64,000 nt of DNA from Chryseobacterium salipaludis (GTDB lineage Bacteria; Bacteroidota; Bacteroidia; Flavobacteriales; Weeksellaceae): assembly GCF_022968825.1 (NCBI RefSeq), contig NZ_JALHKS010000006.1, positions 124,001 to 188,000 on the forward strand, in the 5' to 3' direction. A program made the translations under genes and the position numbers. The notes under the pieces were generated by a model. It was not told the DNA's origin, made no database searches, and saw only the letters and a list, made by a program, of their open reading frames with translations. Positions 55,368-63,259 of the stretch are shown piece by piece (position 1 is the stretch's first letter; each line of letters starts with the position of its first letter).

Positions 55368-55807
55368 TTAAATTTAGTAGAGCAAAGATAAAAGTTTATC
55401 GCGAAAATCTAAGAAAGGGTGTAAAGACTGCAATGGCAGAAAAGCGGTTGTATTCATTATGTTTAAAACTGTCTGCGATTTTTAAACGCGGAGAACGCGA
55501 AGGATTATTGACAATTAAAATTATTACAAGAACGCAAAGATATTTCATTCAGCGAGACCAGATTTTGCAGAGCATCCTACTATTTTTAAAGTCCGACCAA
55601 GCAAAGCGATTTCAGATCATTTTCTATACATTATGTTTATATAAATGAAGGCACTTGGGCGTTTGAATAATTGTTATTTTGTTCGTTTTAATAAGAATCG
55701 TTGGCATTTATCATAACCAAGTATAAATGTTAAAATTGTTTGACATCATTTTTATCAATTTCGCGGAAACTCCCACTCAGAAAGCAATTCCACATCAATA
55801 AATATTA
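55368..55807. other. Non-coding spacer upstream of the NfeD-like/flotillin operon
   Basis: No gene is supported here. A 99-codon frame (55349-55648) begins inside speB and has no recognisable features. The stretch carries ACGCGGAGAACGCGAAGG and AGAACGCAAAG, an ACGC-GAG type motif seen as decayed sequence between flavobacterial genes. The rest is AT-rich and must hold the promoters of speB and of the flotillin operon. Confidence 0.4.
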
Positions 55808-55815
55808 TATATTTG
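55808..55815 (+). promoter_or_regulatory. Minus-7 element of the flotillin operon
   Basis: TATATTTG matches TANNTTTG exactly, 16 bases before the ATG of the NfeD-like gene. No clear TTTG lies 19-20 bases upstream, so this is a partial promoter match. Confidence 0.4.
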
Positions 55816-55831
55816 TTAAAACTACTTTATC

Positions 55832-56404
55832 ATGCTTGATTTTATCAACAGTCAGGATGGGTTGCTGCAGGGCTTCTGGTATGTAGCGTTATTCAGCAGC
55901 ATTATCTTCGCAGTACAAACTGTTCTTACCTTTATCGGCAGTACCGACATGGGCGGCATTAACGCCGATTTCGATGGTAACCTCGATGATGTCTCGGCGC
56001 CGTTCCAGCTGTTCTCGTTCCGGAACCTGATTAATTTTATGCTGGGTTTCGGCTGGACAGGTGTTACCTTTTACAATTCCATCGAAAGTAAATTTCTGCT
56101 GGTAGCGCTGGCGTGTGTGGTAGGAATTCTTTTTATTATCATCTTCTTCATTCTCATCCGGGAAATCCTGAAACTTTCTGAGGATAACACCTTCCGCATT
56201 GAAAGCCTGGTCGGCGGTACCGGCCGTGTGTACAGTCCGATCCCGGGGCGGCTTACCGGCGCGGGGAAAATTCAAATCAGTGTGAACGGCACGATGCACG
56301 AAATCGGTGCAGCCACGGAAGACTTTCACCAGATCAGTTCCGGAACGATGGTTAAAGTGGACCGCATTAAAAACAACCTGCTGATTGTAAGCAAATTAAA
56401 TTAA
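55832..56404 (+). CDS. NfeD-like membrane protein, flotillin partner
   Basis: A 190-residue membrane protein. Hydrophobic segments lie at about 15-36, 65-82 and 88-110. The C-terminal part (about 123-190) has the NfeD OB-fold pattern: SLVGGTGRVYSPIPGRLTG, GKIQISVNGTMHEIGA, SSGTMVKVDRIKNNLLIV. Proteins of this kind (YuaF in Bacillus) pair with flotillins and affect membrane order. The flotillin gene begins 3 bases after its stop, so the two are coupled. The specific role here is inferred from that pairing. Confidence 0.85.
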   Translation: MLDFINSQDGLLQGFWYVALFSSIIFAVQTVLTFIGSTDMGGINADFDGNLDDVSAPFQLFSFRNLINFMLGFGWTGVTFYNSIESKFLLVALACVVGILFIIIFFILIREILKLSEDNTFRIESLVGGTGRVYSPIPGRLTGAGKIQISVNGTMHEIGAATEDFHQISSGTMVKVDRIKNNLLIVSKLN

Positions 56405-56407
56405 TAT

Positions 56408-57991
56408 ATGGAAATGATTGAACAATACCCGGGCTTCACGATTGTCATCGTACTGGTCCTGGTCCTTTTTGTGACTTTTGCGGCGCTCATCAGCCGTTAC
56501 AAACGCTGCCCTTCTGACAAAATCCTGGTGGTTTACGGGAAAACCGGTGGCAAATCTGCGAAATGTATTCATGGTGGGGCTGCCTTCATTTGGCCGGTGA
56601 TTCAGGATTATGCATACCTGGACCTTAAACCAATGTCGATCGAAGCGAATTTAATTAATGCACTTTCGCGCCAGAATATCCGGGTGGATGTCCCCTGCCG
56701 CTTTACCATTGCAATCAGTACGGATCCTGATACGATGGGAAATGCTGCTGAACGCCTTCTGGGCCTGGCACATGAGCAGATTACGGAACTTTCCAAAGAT
56801 ATTTTATTTGGTCAGCTGCGTTTGGTGGTAGCAATGATGACCATTGAAGAAATTAACTCCGACCGTGATAAGTTATTAGACAATATTACCAACAACGTTG
56901 ATACAGAACTTCGCAAAGTAGGTTTAAAACTTATTAATGTTAATATTACGGACATCAGTGATGAGTCCGGCTATATTGAAGCATTAGGAAAAGAAGCTGC
57001 AGCGAAAGCGATTAACGAAGCGAAAGTCAGTGTGGCTGAGCAGGAGAAAATCGGGGAAACCGGTAAAGCGGATGCAGACCGCCAGAAAGACATTCAGATC
57101 GCGGAATTTTCCCGCGACCGCGACGTGAAAATTGCAGTTACGACCAAAGACCGCGAAATCAGCATTGCGGCGGCGCATAAAGACGAAGCCATCGGTCGTG
57201 CGGAAGCAGAAAGAGATTCCCGTATTGCAACCTCTACCGCCAACTCACTCGCCATCCGCGGGGAGAACGAAGCGCGGATTACTATTGCCCAGTCCGATGC
57301 GGAACGGCGTGAACGGGAAGCAGAGGCCCTTCGCCTGGCGACGGCAGCTGAGAATGTTCAGAAAGCGCGCTCCCTGGAAGAATCTTATCAGGCAGAGCAA
57401 AAAGCAGAAGCCGCGCGTGCGGAAAGAGAACGCTCCACGCAGAATGCGAACATTGTTGTACCTGCTGAAATCCAAAAACAGCGAGCGATTATTGAGGCAC
57501 AGGCCGAAGCAGAGAAAATCAGAGTACAGGCAAAAGGGGAAGCCGATGCTATTTTCCTGAAGCGTGAAGCAGAGGCAAAGGGGCTCTATGAAATCCTGAG
57601 CAAGCAGGCGGAAGGATATGAAAAAGTAGTGAAGGCTGCGGGCGGCGACACCAACAATGCCTTCCACCTTTTGATTCTGGAAAAGCTGCCTGAACTGGTA
57701 AAAACGCAGGTGGAGGCAGTGAAAGGAATTAAGATTGACAAAGTCACGGTGTGGGACAATGGCGGAGAAACCAGTAACGGCCAGACCTCTACCTCCAATT
57801 TTATTTCGGGCATGATGAAATCGGTACCGCCGCTGAATGATTTATTCGAAATGGCCGGCCTGAACCTGCCAAGCTATCTGAAAGGTGAAGAACAGGAAGC
57901 TACGGTTGTAAAGACTACAACGACCAAGGGTAATCAAAAGCCGAAAGACAATCCGGACAACGGCAGTACAACTGAAGGTCAACCCTCCTAA
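56408..57991 (+). CDS. Flotillin-family (SPFH) membrane scaffold protein
   Basis: Flotillin of 527 residues that assembles at functional membrane microdomains. One N-terminal membrane segment (about 10-28) is followed by the SPFH/band 7 domain (about 35-190; KCIHGGAAFIWPVIQDY, LTKEE-like ISTDPDTMGNAAERLLG, INVNITDISDESGYIEALG). A long Ala/Glu/Lys/Arg coiled coil covers about 195-410 with many REAEA-type repeats. The C-terminal tail (about 470-527) is low complexity, Thr/Lys/Gly rich. It is coupled to the NfeD-like gene and followed by a strong terminator. Confidence 0.94.
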   Translation: MEMIEQYPGFTIVIVLVLVLFVTFAALISRYKRCPSDKILVVYGKTGGKSAKCIHGGAAFIWPVIQDYAYLDLKPMSIEANLINALSRQNIRVDVPCRFTIAISTDPDTMGNAAERLLGLAHEQITELSKDILFGQLRLVVAMMTIEEINSDRDKLLDNITNNVDTELRKVGLKLINVNITDISDESGYIEALGKEAAAKAINEAKVSVAEQEKIGETGKADADRQKDIQIAEFSRDRDVKIAVTTKDREISIAAAHKDEAIGRAEAERDSRIATSTANSLAIRGENEARITIAQSDAERREREAEALRLATAAENVQKARSLEESYQAEQKAEAARAERERSTQNANIVVPAEIQKQRAIIEAQAEAEKIRVQAKGEADAIFLKREAEAKGLYEILSKQAEGYEKVVKAAGGDTNNAFHLLILEKLPELVKTQVEAVKGIKIDKVTVWDNGGETSNGQTSTSNFISGMMKSVPPLNDLFEMAGLNLPSYLKGEEQEATVVKTTTTKGNQKPKDNPDNGSTTEGQPS

Positions 57992-57997
57992 ATGCAA

Positions 57998-58021
57998 ACC
58001 GCCCCGGAAATCCGGGGCGGT
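57998..58021 (+). terminator. Terminator of the flotillin operon
   Basis: A perfect 11-bp GC-rich stem ACCGCCCCGGA/TCCGGGGCGGT with a 2-base loop, then TGGTTTTTA. It is 6 bases after the flotillin stop. Confidence 0.9.
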
Positions 58022-58045
58022 TGGTTTTTACTTTTTAACCATAAA

Positions 58046-58069
58046 AAAACCTGTCCGAAAACAGGTTTT
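58046..58069 (-). terminator. Terminator of speA
   Basis: A 9-bp stem AAAACCTGT/ACAGGTTTT with a 6-base loop, flanked by A-rich sequence on the left. It lies 23 bases past the speA stop and reads as T-rich on the minus strand. Confidence 0.85.
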
Positions 58070-58092
58070 ATTTTTATAAAAGTACGTACTGA

Positions 58093-59484
58093 TTAATATC
58101 CCAACAGTTTCAAAACATCATCGGGACGTTGTTCTTCGCGGAACAGGGTGTACACAAAGTTCCCTTCCTCGTCCTTGTCGATCAGAATGTGTTTCGGCTG
58201 TGGCATCAGGCAGTGGTGAACGCCACCGTAGCCACCGATGGTTTCCTGATACGCTCCTGTGTGGAAAAAGCCGATATATAACGGTTTCGTATCACTGAAC
58301 ACCGGCAGGTAAATCGCATTGGTGTGCTGCTCGGAGTTATAATAATCATCGGAGTCGCAGGTAAGTCCGCCCAGGAATACGCGTTCATAGGTATCGTCCC
58401 AGCGGTTCAGCGGCAGCATAATGAAATGGCGTGAGATCGCCCAGGTGTCCGGCAGGGTCGTCATGAAGGAGGAATCAATCATATTCCACTTTTCCCGGTC
58501 ATTCTGGCGTTTCTGCGAAATGATTTTATACAGATGTCCGCCGCTCTCGCCTACGGTAAAACTTCCGAATTCAGTGTAAATATTCGGTTCTTCCACGCCT
58601 TCTTCTTCACAGAACTTTTTAATCTGCGACACGATTTCATTCACCATGTACTGGTAATTATAATCGAAGTTCAGCGATGTCTTGATCGGGAAACCGCCGC
58701 CAATATTCAGAGAATCTACCTCGGGCGCAATCTTTTTTAGTCGCGCATATACGCGCAGGCATTTGTACAGTTCATTCCAGTAATACGCTGTGTCTTTGAT
58801 TCCGGTATTAATAAAGAAATGCAGCATCTTCAGCCGTGCATTCGGGTGCTCTGCAATCTTCTGGCTGTAGTACGGAATAATGTCTTTATACCCGATACCT
58901 AGACGCGATGTATAAAATTCAAATTTAGGTTCTTCCTCGGAAGCAATGCGGATTCCGATATTGAAGGTCGTGTCAATACTTTCGGTCAGCTTATCGAGTT
59001 CACGGTAATTATCCAGAATCGGGGTAATATTGTGGAACCCATCATTAATCAAATCTGAAATCTTCGCGAGATAGTCATCTGTTTTAAAGCCATTGCAAAT
59101 GACTTCCACCGATTTATCGTATTTGCCTTTCTCATACAAGGCTTTCACGATATCCATGTCATAAGCGGACGAAGTTTCGATGGAAATATCGTTTTTCAGC
59201 GCCTCTTCCAGCACAAAAGCAAAATGACTGGACTTGGTACAATAACAATAGCGGTATTCTTTCTTATAATCATTCAGTTCAAAAGCTTCCTTAAACCAAG
59301 CTTTCGCGCGTTGAATGTTGGCGGAAATTTTAGGCAGGTAATTAAATTTCAGCGGAGTTCCAAACTGCTCCACCACATCCATCAGCGGAATATCGTGAAA
59401 CTGCAGATTATTTTCAGACACATTAAATTCTTCGGTCGGAAAATACAGCGTTTGGTCAATCAGCTCTGAATATTTAATCTTCAT
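58093..59484 (-). CDS. speA: Arginine decarboxylase, PLP type (Bacteroidota form)
   Basis: Decarboxylates arginine to agmatine, the substrate of SpeB. The 463-residue alanine-racemase-fold enzyme has the PLP Lys in YCYCTKSSHFAFVLEEAL (about residue 80). Other features are SAYDMDIVKALYEKG, LNIGGGFPIKTSLNF (glycine-rich phosphate loop) and YTEFGSFTVGESGGHLY (a PLP-ring contact region). FLGGLTCDSDDYYNSEQ carries the typical Cys-Asp active-site pair. It is shorter than enteric SpeA (about 630-660), in line with the Bacteroidota subfamily. It ends the minus-strand run starting at valS. Confidence 0.9.
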   Translation of the reverse strand: MKIKYSELIDQTLYFPTEEFNVSENNLQFHDIPLMDVVEQFGTPLKFNYLPKISANIQRAKAWFKEAFELNDYKKEYRYCYCTKSSHFAFVLEEALKNDISIETSSAYDMDIVKALYEKGKYDKSVEVICNGFKTDDYLAKISDLINDGFHNITPILDNYRELDKLTESIDTTFNIGIRIASEEEPKFEFYTSRLGIGYKDIIPYYSQKIAEHPNARLKMLHFFINTGIKDTAYYWNELYKCLRVYARLKKIAPEVDSLNIGGGFPIKTSLNFDYNYQYMVNEIVSQIKKFCEEEGVEEPNIYTEFGSFTVGESGGHLYKIISQKRQNDREKWNMIDSSFMTTLPDTWAISRHFIMLPLNRWDDTYERVFLGGLTCDSDDYYNSEQHTNAIYLPVFSDTKPLYIGFFHTGAYQETIGGYGGVHHCLMPQPKHILIDKDEEGNFVYTLFREEQRPDDVLKLLGY

Positions 59485-59546
59485 ATCAATACAAAAAGTT
59501 ACGTAATTAAAGGTGCAAAGTTGGTGAAAAAAGTTGGCTTTTTCTT

Positions 59547-60215
59547 TTAAAGTTCCGTTAAAATATCCCGTGCCGCCGGATGTGCCACAAAAATAATGAG
59601 GCTGCCCTGCTGATATGAAACCTCCACTTGCTTGTCGACCGCCCGGTTCCGGGTACCGATGCGGGAGGTAAGATTAAGATCTTCACCAAACAGGGGCCAC
59701 TCCAGGCCGGTGCTGACCACATATTTCGCTTCCGGAAAAGGATACAGTGAGATCATCTGACCCGGCTCTGTATCCAAAACGGTATGGTGCGCAGCAAAGA
59801 AGTACCGGGCATATTCATCAAAAAAAGTGATGTTGATGTCCTTTTGAAACTGAGACGCCACCGTGAGGTTTCCCAGAAAATGATCCATTTCACCGCCGCT
59901 GCCGCCGTACACCGAAACTTCGGTACAGTCTTTCGCTGCCAGAATTTCCAAAGCTTTGCAAAAGTCTGTTTTGTCCTGATCGGGTGTGGGCAGAATTTCA
60001 AAACCATATTCAGCAGACAAGGCCGCTACTTCCTCCTGTGCCGCTTGTGAATCAAAATCGCCGGAAACAAAATTCAGTTTCGAAAAATTAAATCCGGCAG
60101 ATTTTAAATAATCAAAAGCACCATCGGAGCAGGCCACGACATCAAATGCATCAGCGTCAGGAAGTCGCGCCGGCGGAACACCGTTGATAAACAGCAGCGC
60201 CTTTTTAGCGGTCAT
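59547..60215 (-). CDS. thiN: Thiamine pyrophosphokinase
   Basis: Transfers pyrophosphate from ATP to thiamine to make the cofactor. In 222 residues: GVPPARLPDADAFDVVACSDGA near the N-terminus, FVSGDFDSQ (metal-binding Asp pair), PDQDKTDFCKALE with the conserved DKTD, and YGGSGGEMDHFLGNL. The beta-sandwich C-terminal half binds thiamine. The start is the ATG at 60213-60215 (MTAKKALLF); an upstream in-frame start would overlap pduO more deeply. It overlaps the pduO gene by 11 bases, so the two are coupled. Confidence 0.93.
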   Translation of the reverse strand: MTAKKALLFINGVPPARLPDADAFDVVACSDGAFDYLKSAGFNFSKLNFVSGDFDSQAAQEEVAALSAEYGFEILPTPDQDKTDFCKALEILAAKDCTEVSVYGGSGGEMDHFLGNLTVASQFQKDINITFFDEYARYFFAAHHTVLDTEPGQMISLYPFPEAKYVVSTGLEWPLFGEDLNLTSRIGTRNRAVDKQVEVSYQQGSLIIFVAHPAARDILTEL

Positions 60216-60774
60216 TGGGATTCCAGTATTCTTCGTTTTCGCCGGTTTCTTTTGACACATAGCGCGCCAGCACAAAAAGGTAATCGGATAATCGGTTCAG
60301 GTATTTAATCAGTTCCGGACGCACTTCCTCATTTTCCGCCAGAAAGACCAGGCTGCGTTCGGCGCGCCGGCATACCGTTCGGCACACATGCAGCGCTGTG
60401 GCACTTTCGCCACCGCCCGGTAAAATAAAGTATTGCAAAGGCGCCAGTTCTTCTTCCCAGGCGTCCATCCATTGTTCCAGTGCCGTGATGTCTTCCTCCG
60501 TAATCATCAGCGGCAGCCGTGATTTACCATTGGCCAGCGTTAGTTTATCAGCAGGTGTCGCGGTTTCCGAGCCCAGCGTAAATAAGTTAAACTGTATTTT
60601 TTTAAGCTGGTCAATAACTTCCTCCTTCCGGATACGGCTTTTGGCCACACCAATAAAGGAATTCAGTTCATCGACCGTTCCGTAGGCTTCCACGCGCGCA
60701 GACGCTTTCGATACACGCGTTCCGCCGAAAAGGGCGGTTTGTCCACTATCGCCGGTCTTGGTATATATCTTCAT
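60205..60774 (-). CDS. Cob(I)alamin adenosyltransferase, PduO type
   Basis: Adds the adenosyl group to cobalamin. In 189 residues: KIYTKTGDSGQTALFGGTRV with the PduO ATP-binding sequence (about 2-21), VDELNSFIGVAKSRI, and RRAERSLVFLAENEEVRPE with active-site Arg and Glu. LIKYLNRLSDYLFVLARYV is the C-terminal helix. The presence of MetH in the window shows that the organism uses cobalamin. The adenosylated form would serve other enzymes not seen here. Confidence 0.94.
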   Translation of the reverse strand: MKIYTKTGDSGQTALFGGTRVSKASARVEAYGTVDELNSFIGVAKSRIRKEEVIDQLKKIQFNLFTLGSETATPADKLTLANGKSRLPLMITEEDITALEQWMDAWEEELAPLQYFILPGGGESATALHVCRTVCRRAERSLVFLAENEEVRPELIKYLNRLSDYLFVLARYVSKETGENEEYWNPNDR

Positions 60775-60803
60775 AAAATACTTTTTTAAGATGTTCCGTA
60801 AAA

Positions 60804-61694
60804 TTACTTAAAATCTTCCACGTCGTCCAGTTGCTCGATAATGACAGTCCAAAGCGGGCGATTATATCTGCGAAAGAAGTTGATATGGCCAATGCTCCCG
60901 CGCGGCGAATCAGCTGATTTCAGCGTGATAAACGAAGGCCGAAGATGGGGGAATGTTTTGGTCAGCAAACTATGAATACCCTGGTCTGTAATCCAGTGAT
61001 CGTCATCCGCATCAATCACTGCGACAGGCTGGTGGAGCTGCTGCGCGACGGAAACAGCCTGCTTTTTGAACAGCTGCCGCGTCGAGTTTTTATTTAAAAT
61101 TAAAGTGCGCCAGTCGCGTGCTACCTTTTTCGGTAAATTATTTCCCAGCCCGAAGAATCTTGCCGGGAAATAACCCATTAAAGCTGTGGTAAGGGGAACA
61201 GCCAAACCAAAACCGAGCAAAGCACTGAGGGCTACCATGGGTTTTAAATAGCCAAGGTATGCGTCCTGTGTCGCAACGAAAATAAATTTCTCAAATATAA
61301 GCGAGTCCCCATTTAAACCTAATATAAGCGCACCCACCGAATGCCCCAAACAGAACTTACGGTGATGCGGAAATTCCTGTGTTACAAAACGGGTAATTGC
61401 AGAAAAATCATTACTACCCCAGCTTCGCATGCTGGCTGAAGACTGACGCAGTTTCCCGCCGGCGGAAAGGCCGATGCCCTGATAATCATATGTGATGGCG
61501 GTAAAGCCATTCTGTGAAAGAACACCCGCCAAGCCAAAATACAGCTGCTGACGAACGCCCGTCGCAGAGTTAATAACCAACAGTTTATTATTGCTAACTT
61601 CGGGATGAAAGACATGCAGGGAAATACGGCCACCATTTTCGGTGGACAACTGATGGCAGACGGGTGGTGTTATAATTTCTTCAGAATATCTCAA
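60804..61694 (-). CDS. Alpha/beta-fold hydrolase
   Basis: A 296-residue hydrolase of unknown substrate. LLVINSATGVRQQLYFGLAGVL is the strand with oxyanion loop, AITYDYQGIGLSAGG follows, and the nucleophile region is KFCLGHSVGALILGL (GHSVG). Asp and His candidates lie in VAVIDADDDHWI and SIGHINFFRR. No ATG starts the conserved part; a TTG at 61694-61692 overlaps the ribokinase TGA and is the likely start. A longer frame from 61787 would overlap ribokinase by 97 bases and is unlikely. It resembles serine aminopeptidase/S33-like hydrolases. Confidence 0.82.
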   Translation of the reverse strand: MRYSEEIITPPVCHQLSTENGGRISLHVFHPEVSNNKLLVINSATGVRQQLYFGLAGVLSQNGFTAITYDYQGIGLSAGGKLRQSSASMRSWGSNDFSAITRFVTQEFPHHRKFCLGHSVGALILGLNGDSLIFEKFIFVATQDAYLGYLKPMVALSALLGFGLAVPLTTALMGYFPARFFGLGNNLPKKVARDWRTLILNKNSTRQLFKKQAVSVAQQLHQPVAVIDADDDHWITDQGIHSLLTKTFPHLRPSFITLKSADSPRGSIGHINFFRRYNRPLWTVIIEQLDDVEDFK

Positions 61695-62584
61695 TCCGGC
61701 AGGACATCTTTCAGGTAAGGCAGTCCGCGCTGGGAGCCGCGGTTCTCTGTTACTTTCAGCGATACATCGTTCCCGAATTTCACACAATCGTCGATGGAAT
61801 TACCATGGCACCAGGCGATGGCGAATCCTGCCGTGAAAGCATCGCCCATTCCCATTTTGTGAAGGACAGAATCATGATCGTTGCGGTAATATTTCATTTC
61901 ACCGCCGTTGTAATACGTAGTGGAATTGGTATCATCTCGCACGAATAAACGGTTGGCATACATACCGAGAATATCCTCCCGTGGCTGATCACCAAAAATG
62001 ATAGAAAGTTCACTGCTTTTCGCTACAATAAAGGCCGCCTGTTCCAGAACGAGTGGCGAAAGGTGGCGCGCCGGTGAAGCATAGACACCCAATTTTTTAT
62101 TATATTTTTTCGCCAGCTGTGCAGTGAACTCCACCACTTCCATCGGGATTTCGAGCTGGATCAAAATTAAATCTGCGGTAGCAAAAATCTTTTCAGCTTC
62201 GGCCACGTGTGCCGGCTTCAGATGTGAATTGGAAGCGGGCACCACCACAATAGAATTGACTCCTTTGGCCGCGGTCACATACGCGGTACCGGTAGCCGCT
62301 TCTTCAATTTCCACGACGTATCCCACGTTCACGCCTTCGTCTACCATATTGCGCATTACCTGCTGGCCGAGCGGATCCATGCCCACCGCACCGATAAAAT
62401 ACACACTGGCACCAAGCCTCGCGGAAGCTACGGCCTGATTGGCACCTTTGCCACCGAAAAAGCTTTCGGACTGCACTGCCATCACGGTTTCATTGGGTTG
62501 CGGCAATGTTTCGGTATTCAGCACCAAATCAATGGATGAGCTGCCAATCACCAGAATTTTCGGGGATTCACTTGTAATTTTCAT
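61691..62584 (-). CDS. rbsK: Ribokinase (PfkB family)
   Basis: Phosphorylates ribose at C5. In 297 residues: N-terminal GSSSIDLVLNTETLPQPNET, signature 1 FFGGKGANQAVASARLGASV, and signature 2 MGMGDAFTAGFAIAWCHGN with catalytic Asp (about residue 244). It lacks the usual Asp/Asn-rich monovalent-cation pattern check, so another pentose or nucleoside is possible. The start is ATG 62582-62584. It lies 39 bases after the DUF4241 gene and overlaps the hydrolase start. Confidence 0.9.
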   Translation of the reverse strand: MKITSESPKILVIGSSSIDLVLNTETLPQPNETVMAVQSESFFGGKGANQAVASARLGASVYFIGAVGMDPLGQQVMRNMVDEGVNVGYVVEIEEAATGTAYVTAAKGVNSIVVVPASNSHLKPAHVAEAEKIFATADLILIQLEIPMEVVEFTAQLAKKYNKKLGVYASPARHLSPLVLEQAAFIVAKSSELSIIFGDQPREDILGMYANRLFVRDDTNSTTYYNGGEMKYYRNDHDSVLHKMGMGDAFTAGFAIAWCHGNSIDDCVKFGNDVSLKVTENRGSQRGLPYLKDVLPD

Positions 62585-62623
62585 CAGACAGACAACTGTT
62601 ATTTAAAATTCAGCAGGTATTCT

Positions 62624-63259
62624 TTATACAATTTCAATAAATTCAGAAATCACTTTGACCGGTATTCCGTTCGCATCTGTACCAAAGTACGTGGCATAAA
62701 AGCCTTCTCCGTATCCGGTTTCAAAAGCAAATATATCAGCATGGGCATCTTTACCCGGCTGCAGCACGGCATATTGATTCACCGCGCCATCTTCCTGGAA
62801 AAAATGTTTGTGGAAAAACTCTTCGTACAATCCCATAAATTTATCGCCCTTCTGCTGAAACAATTGTTGTTCCAACGTGCTCAGCGCGGCCTGCGCCTCA
62901 GCGTCCATCAAACAGCCCATGCCGCTGTCCACAGGGTACCCGAAGATTTCCCCCTCGATCAGGTCCTTGAGATGCTGACCTTCGCAACGCGCCATTTCCC
63001 AATGGGCAACAGCAGTTTCACTGAACACCAGTTCCACATACGCGATGCAGTTGCTCTCTCTTTCCTTATGCACGAAAAGCGGCCAGGAACCGGCAGGAAA
63101 CTGCATCAGAAAGGCAGGCATATCTGCCGTAATCAGCGGATCGCAGGCAACCAGCCGGCCTGAAGTGAGTCTCAGTTCTCCGGCAGAAAAAGTTTCAATC
63201 AGCGGATGTTCGACAAAGCTTTTGCTGAACAGCGCACTTATGTTTTCAATATGTTTCAT
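62624..63259 (-). CDS. DUF4241-domain protein
   Basis: A 211-residue protein with the DUF4241 pattern: SGRLVACDPLITAD near residues 33-46, FPVDSGMGC-like YPVDSGMGCLMDAEA, and YGEGFYATYFGTDANG near the C-terminus. The domain has no known molecular function and no signal peptide or membrane segment is seen. Its ATG overlaps the valS stop by 4 bases, so its translation is likely coupled to valyl-tRNA synthetase. Next gene downstream is ribokinase, 39 bases away. Confidence 0.85.
   Translation of the reverse strand: MKHIENISALFSKSFVEHPLIETFSAGELRLTSGRLVACDPLITADMPAFLMQFPAGSWPLFVHKERESNCIAYVELVFSETAVAHWEMARCEGQHLKDLIEGEIFGYPVDSGMGCLMDAEAQAALSTLEQQLFQQKGDKFMGLYEEFFHKHFFQEDGAVNQYAVLQPGKDAHADIFAFETGYGEGFYATYFGTDANGIPVKVISEFIEIV

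Noticed and set aside
55349-55648. A 99-codon plus-strand frame in the speB/flotillin spacer.
   Set aside because: It begins inside speB on the other strand, has no domain or signal, and its DNA looks like intergenic sequence.
61691-61787. A longer hydrolase start at 61787.
   Set aside because: It would overlap the conserved end of ribokinase by 97 bases and adds residues with no hydrolase similarity.
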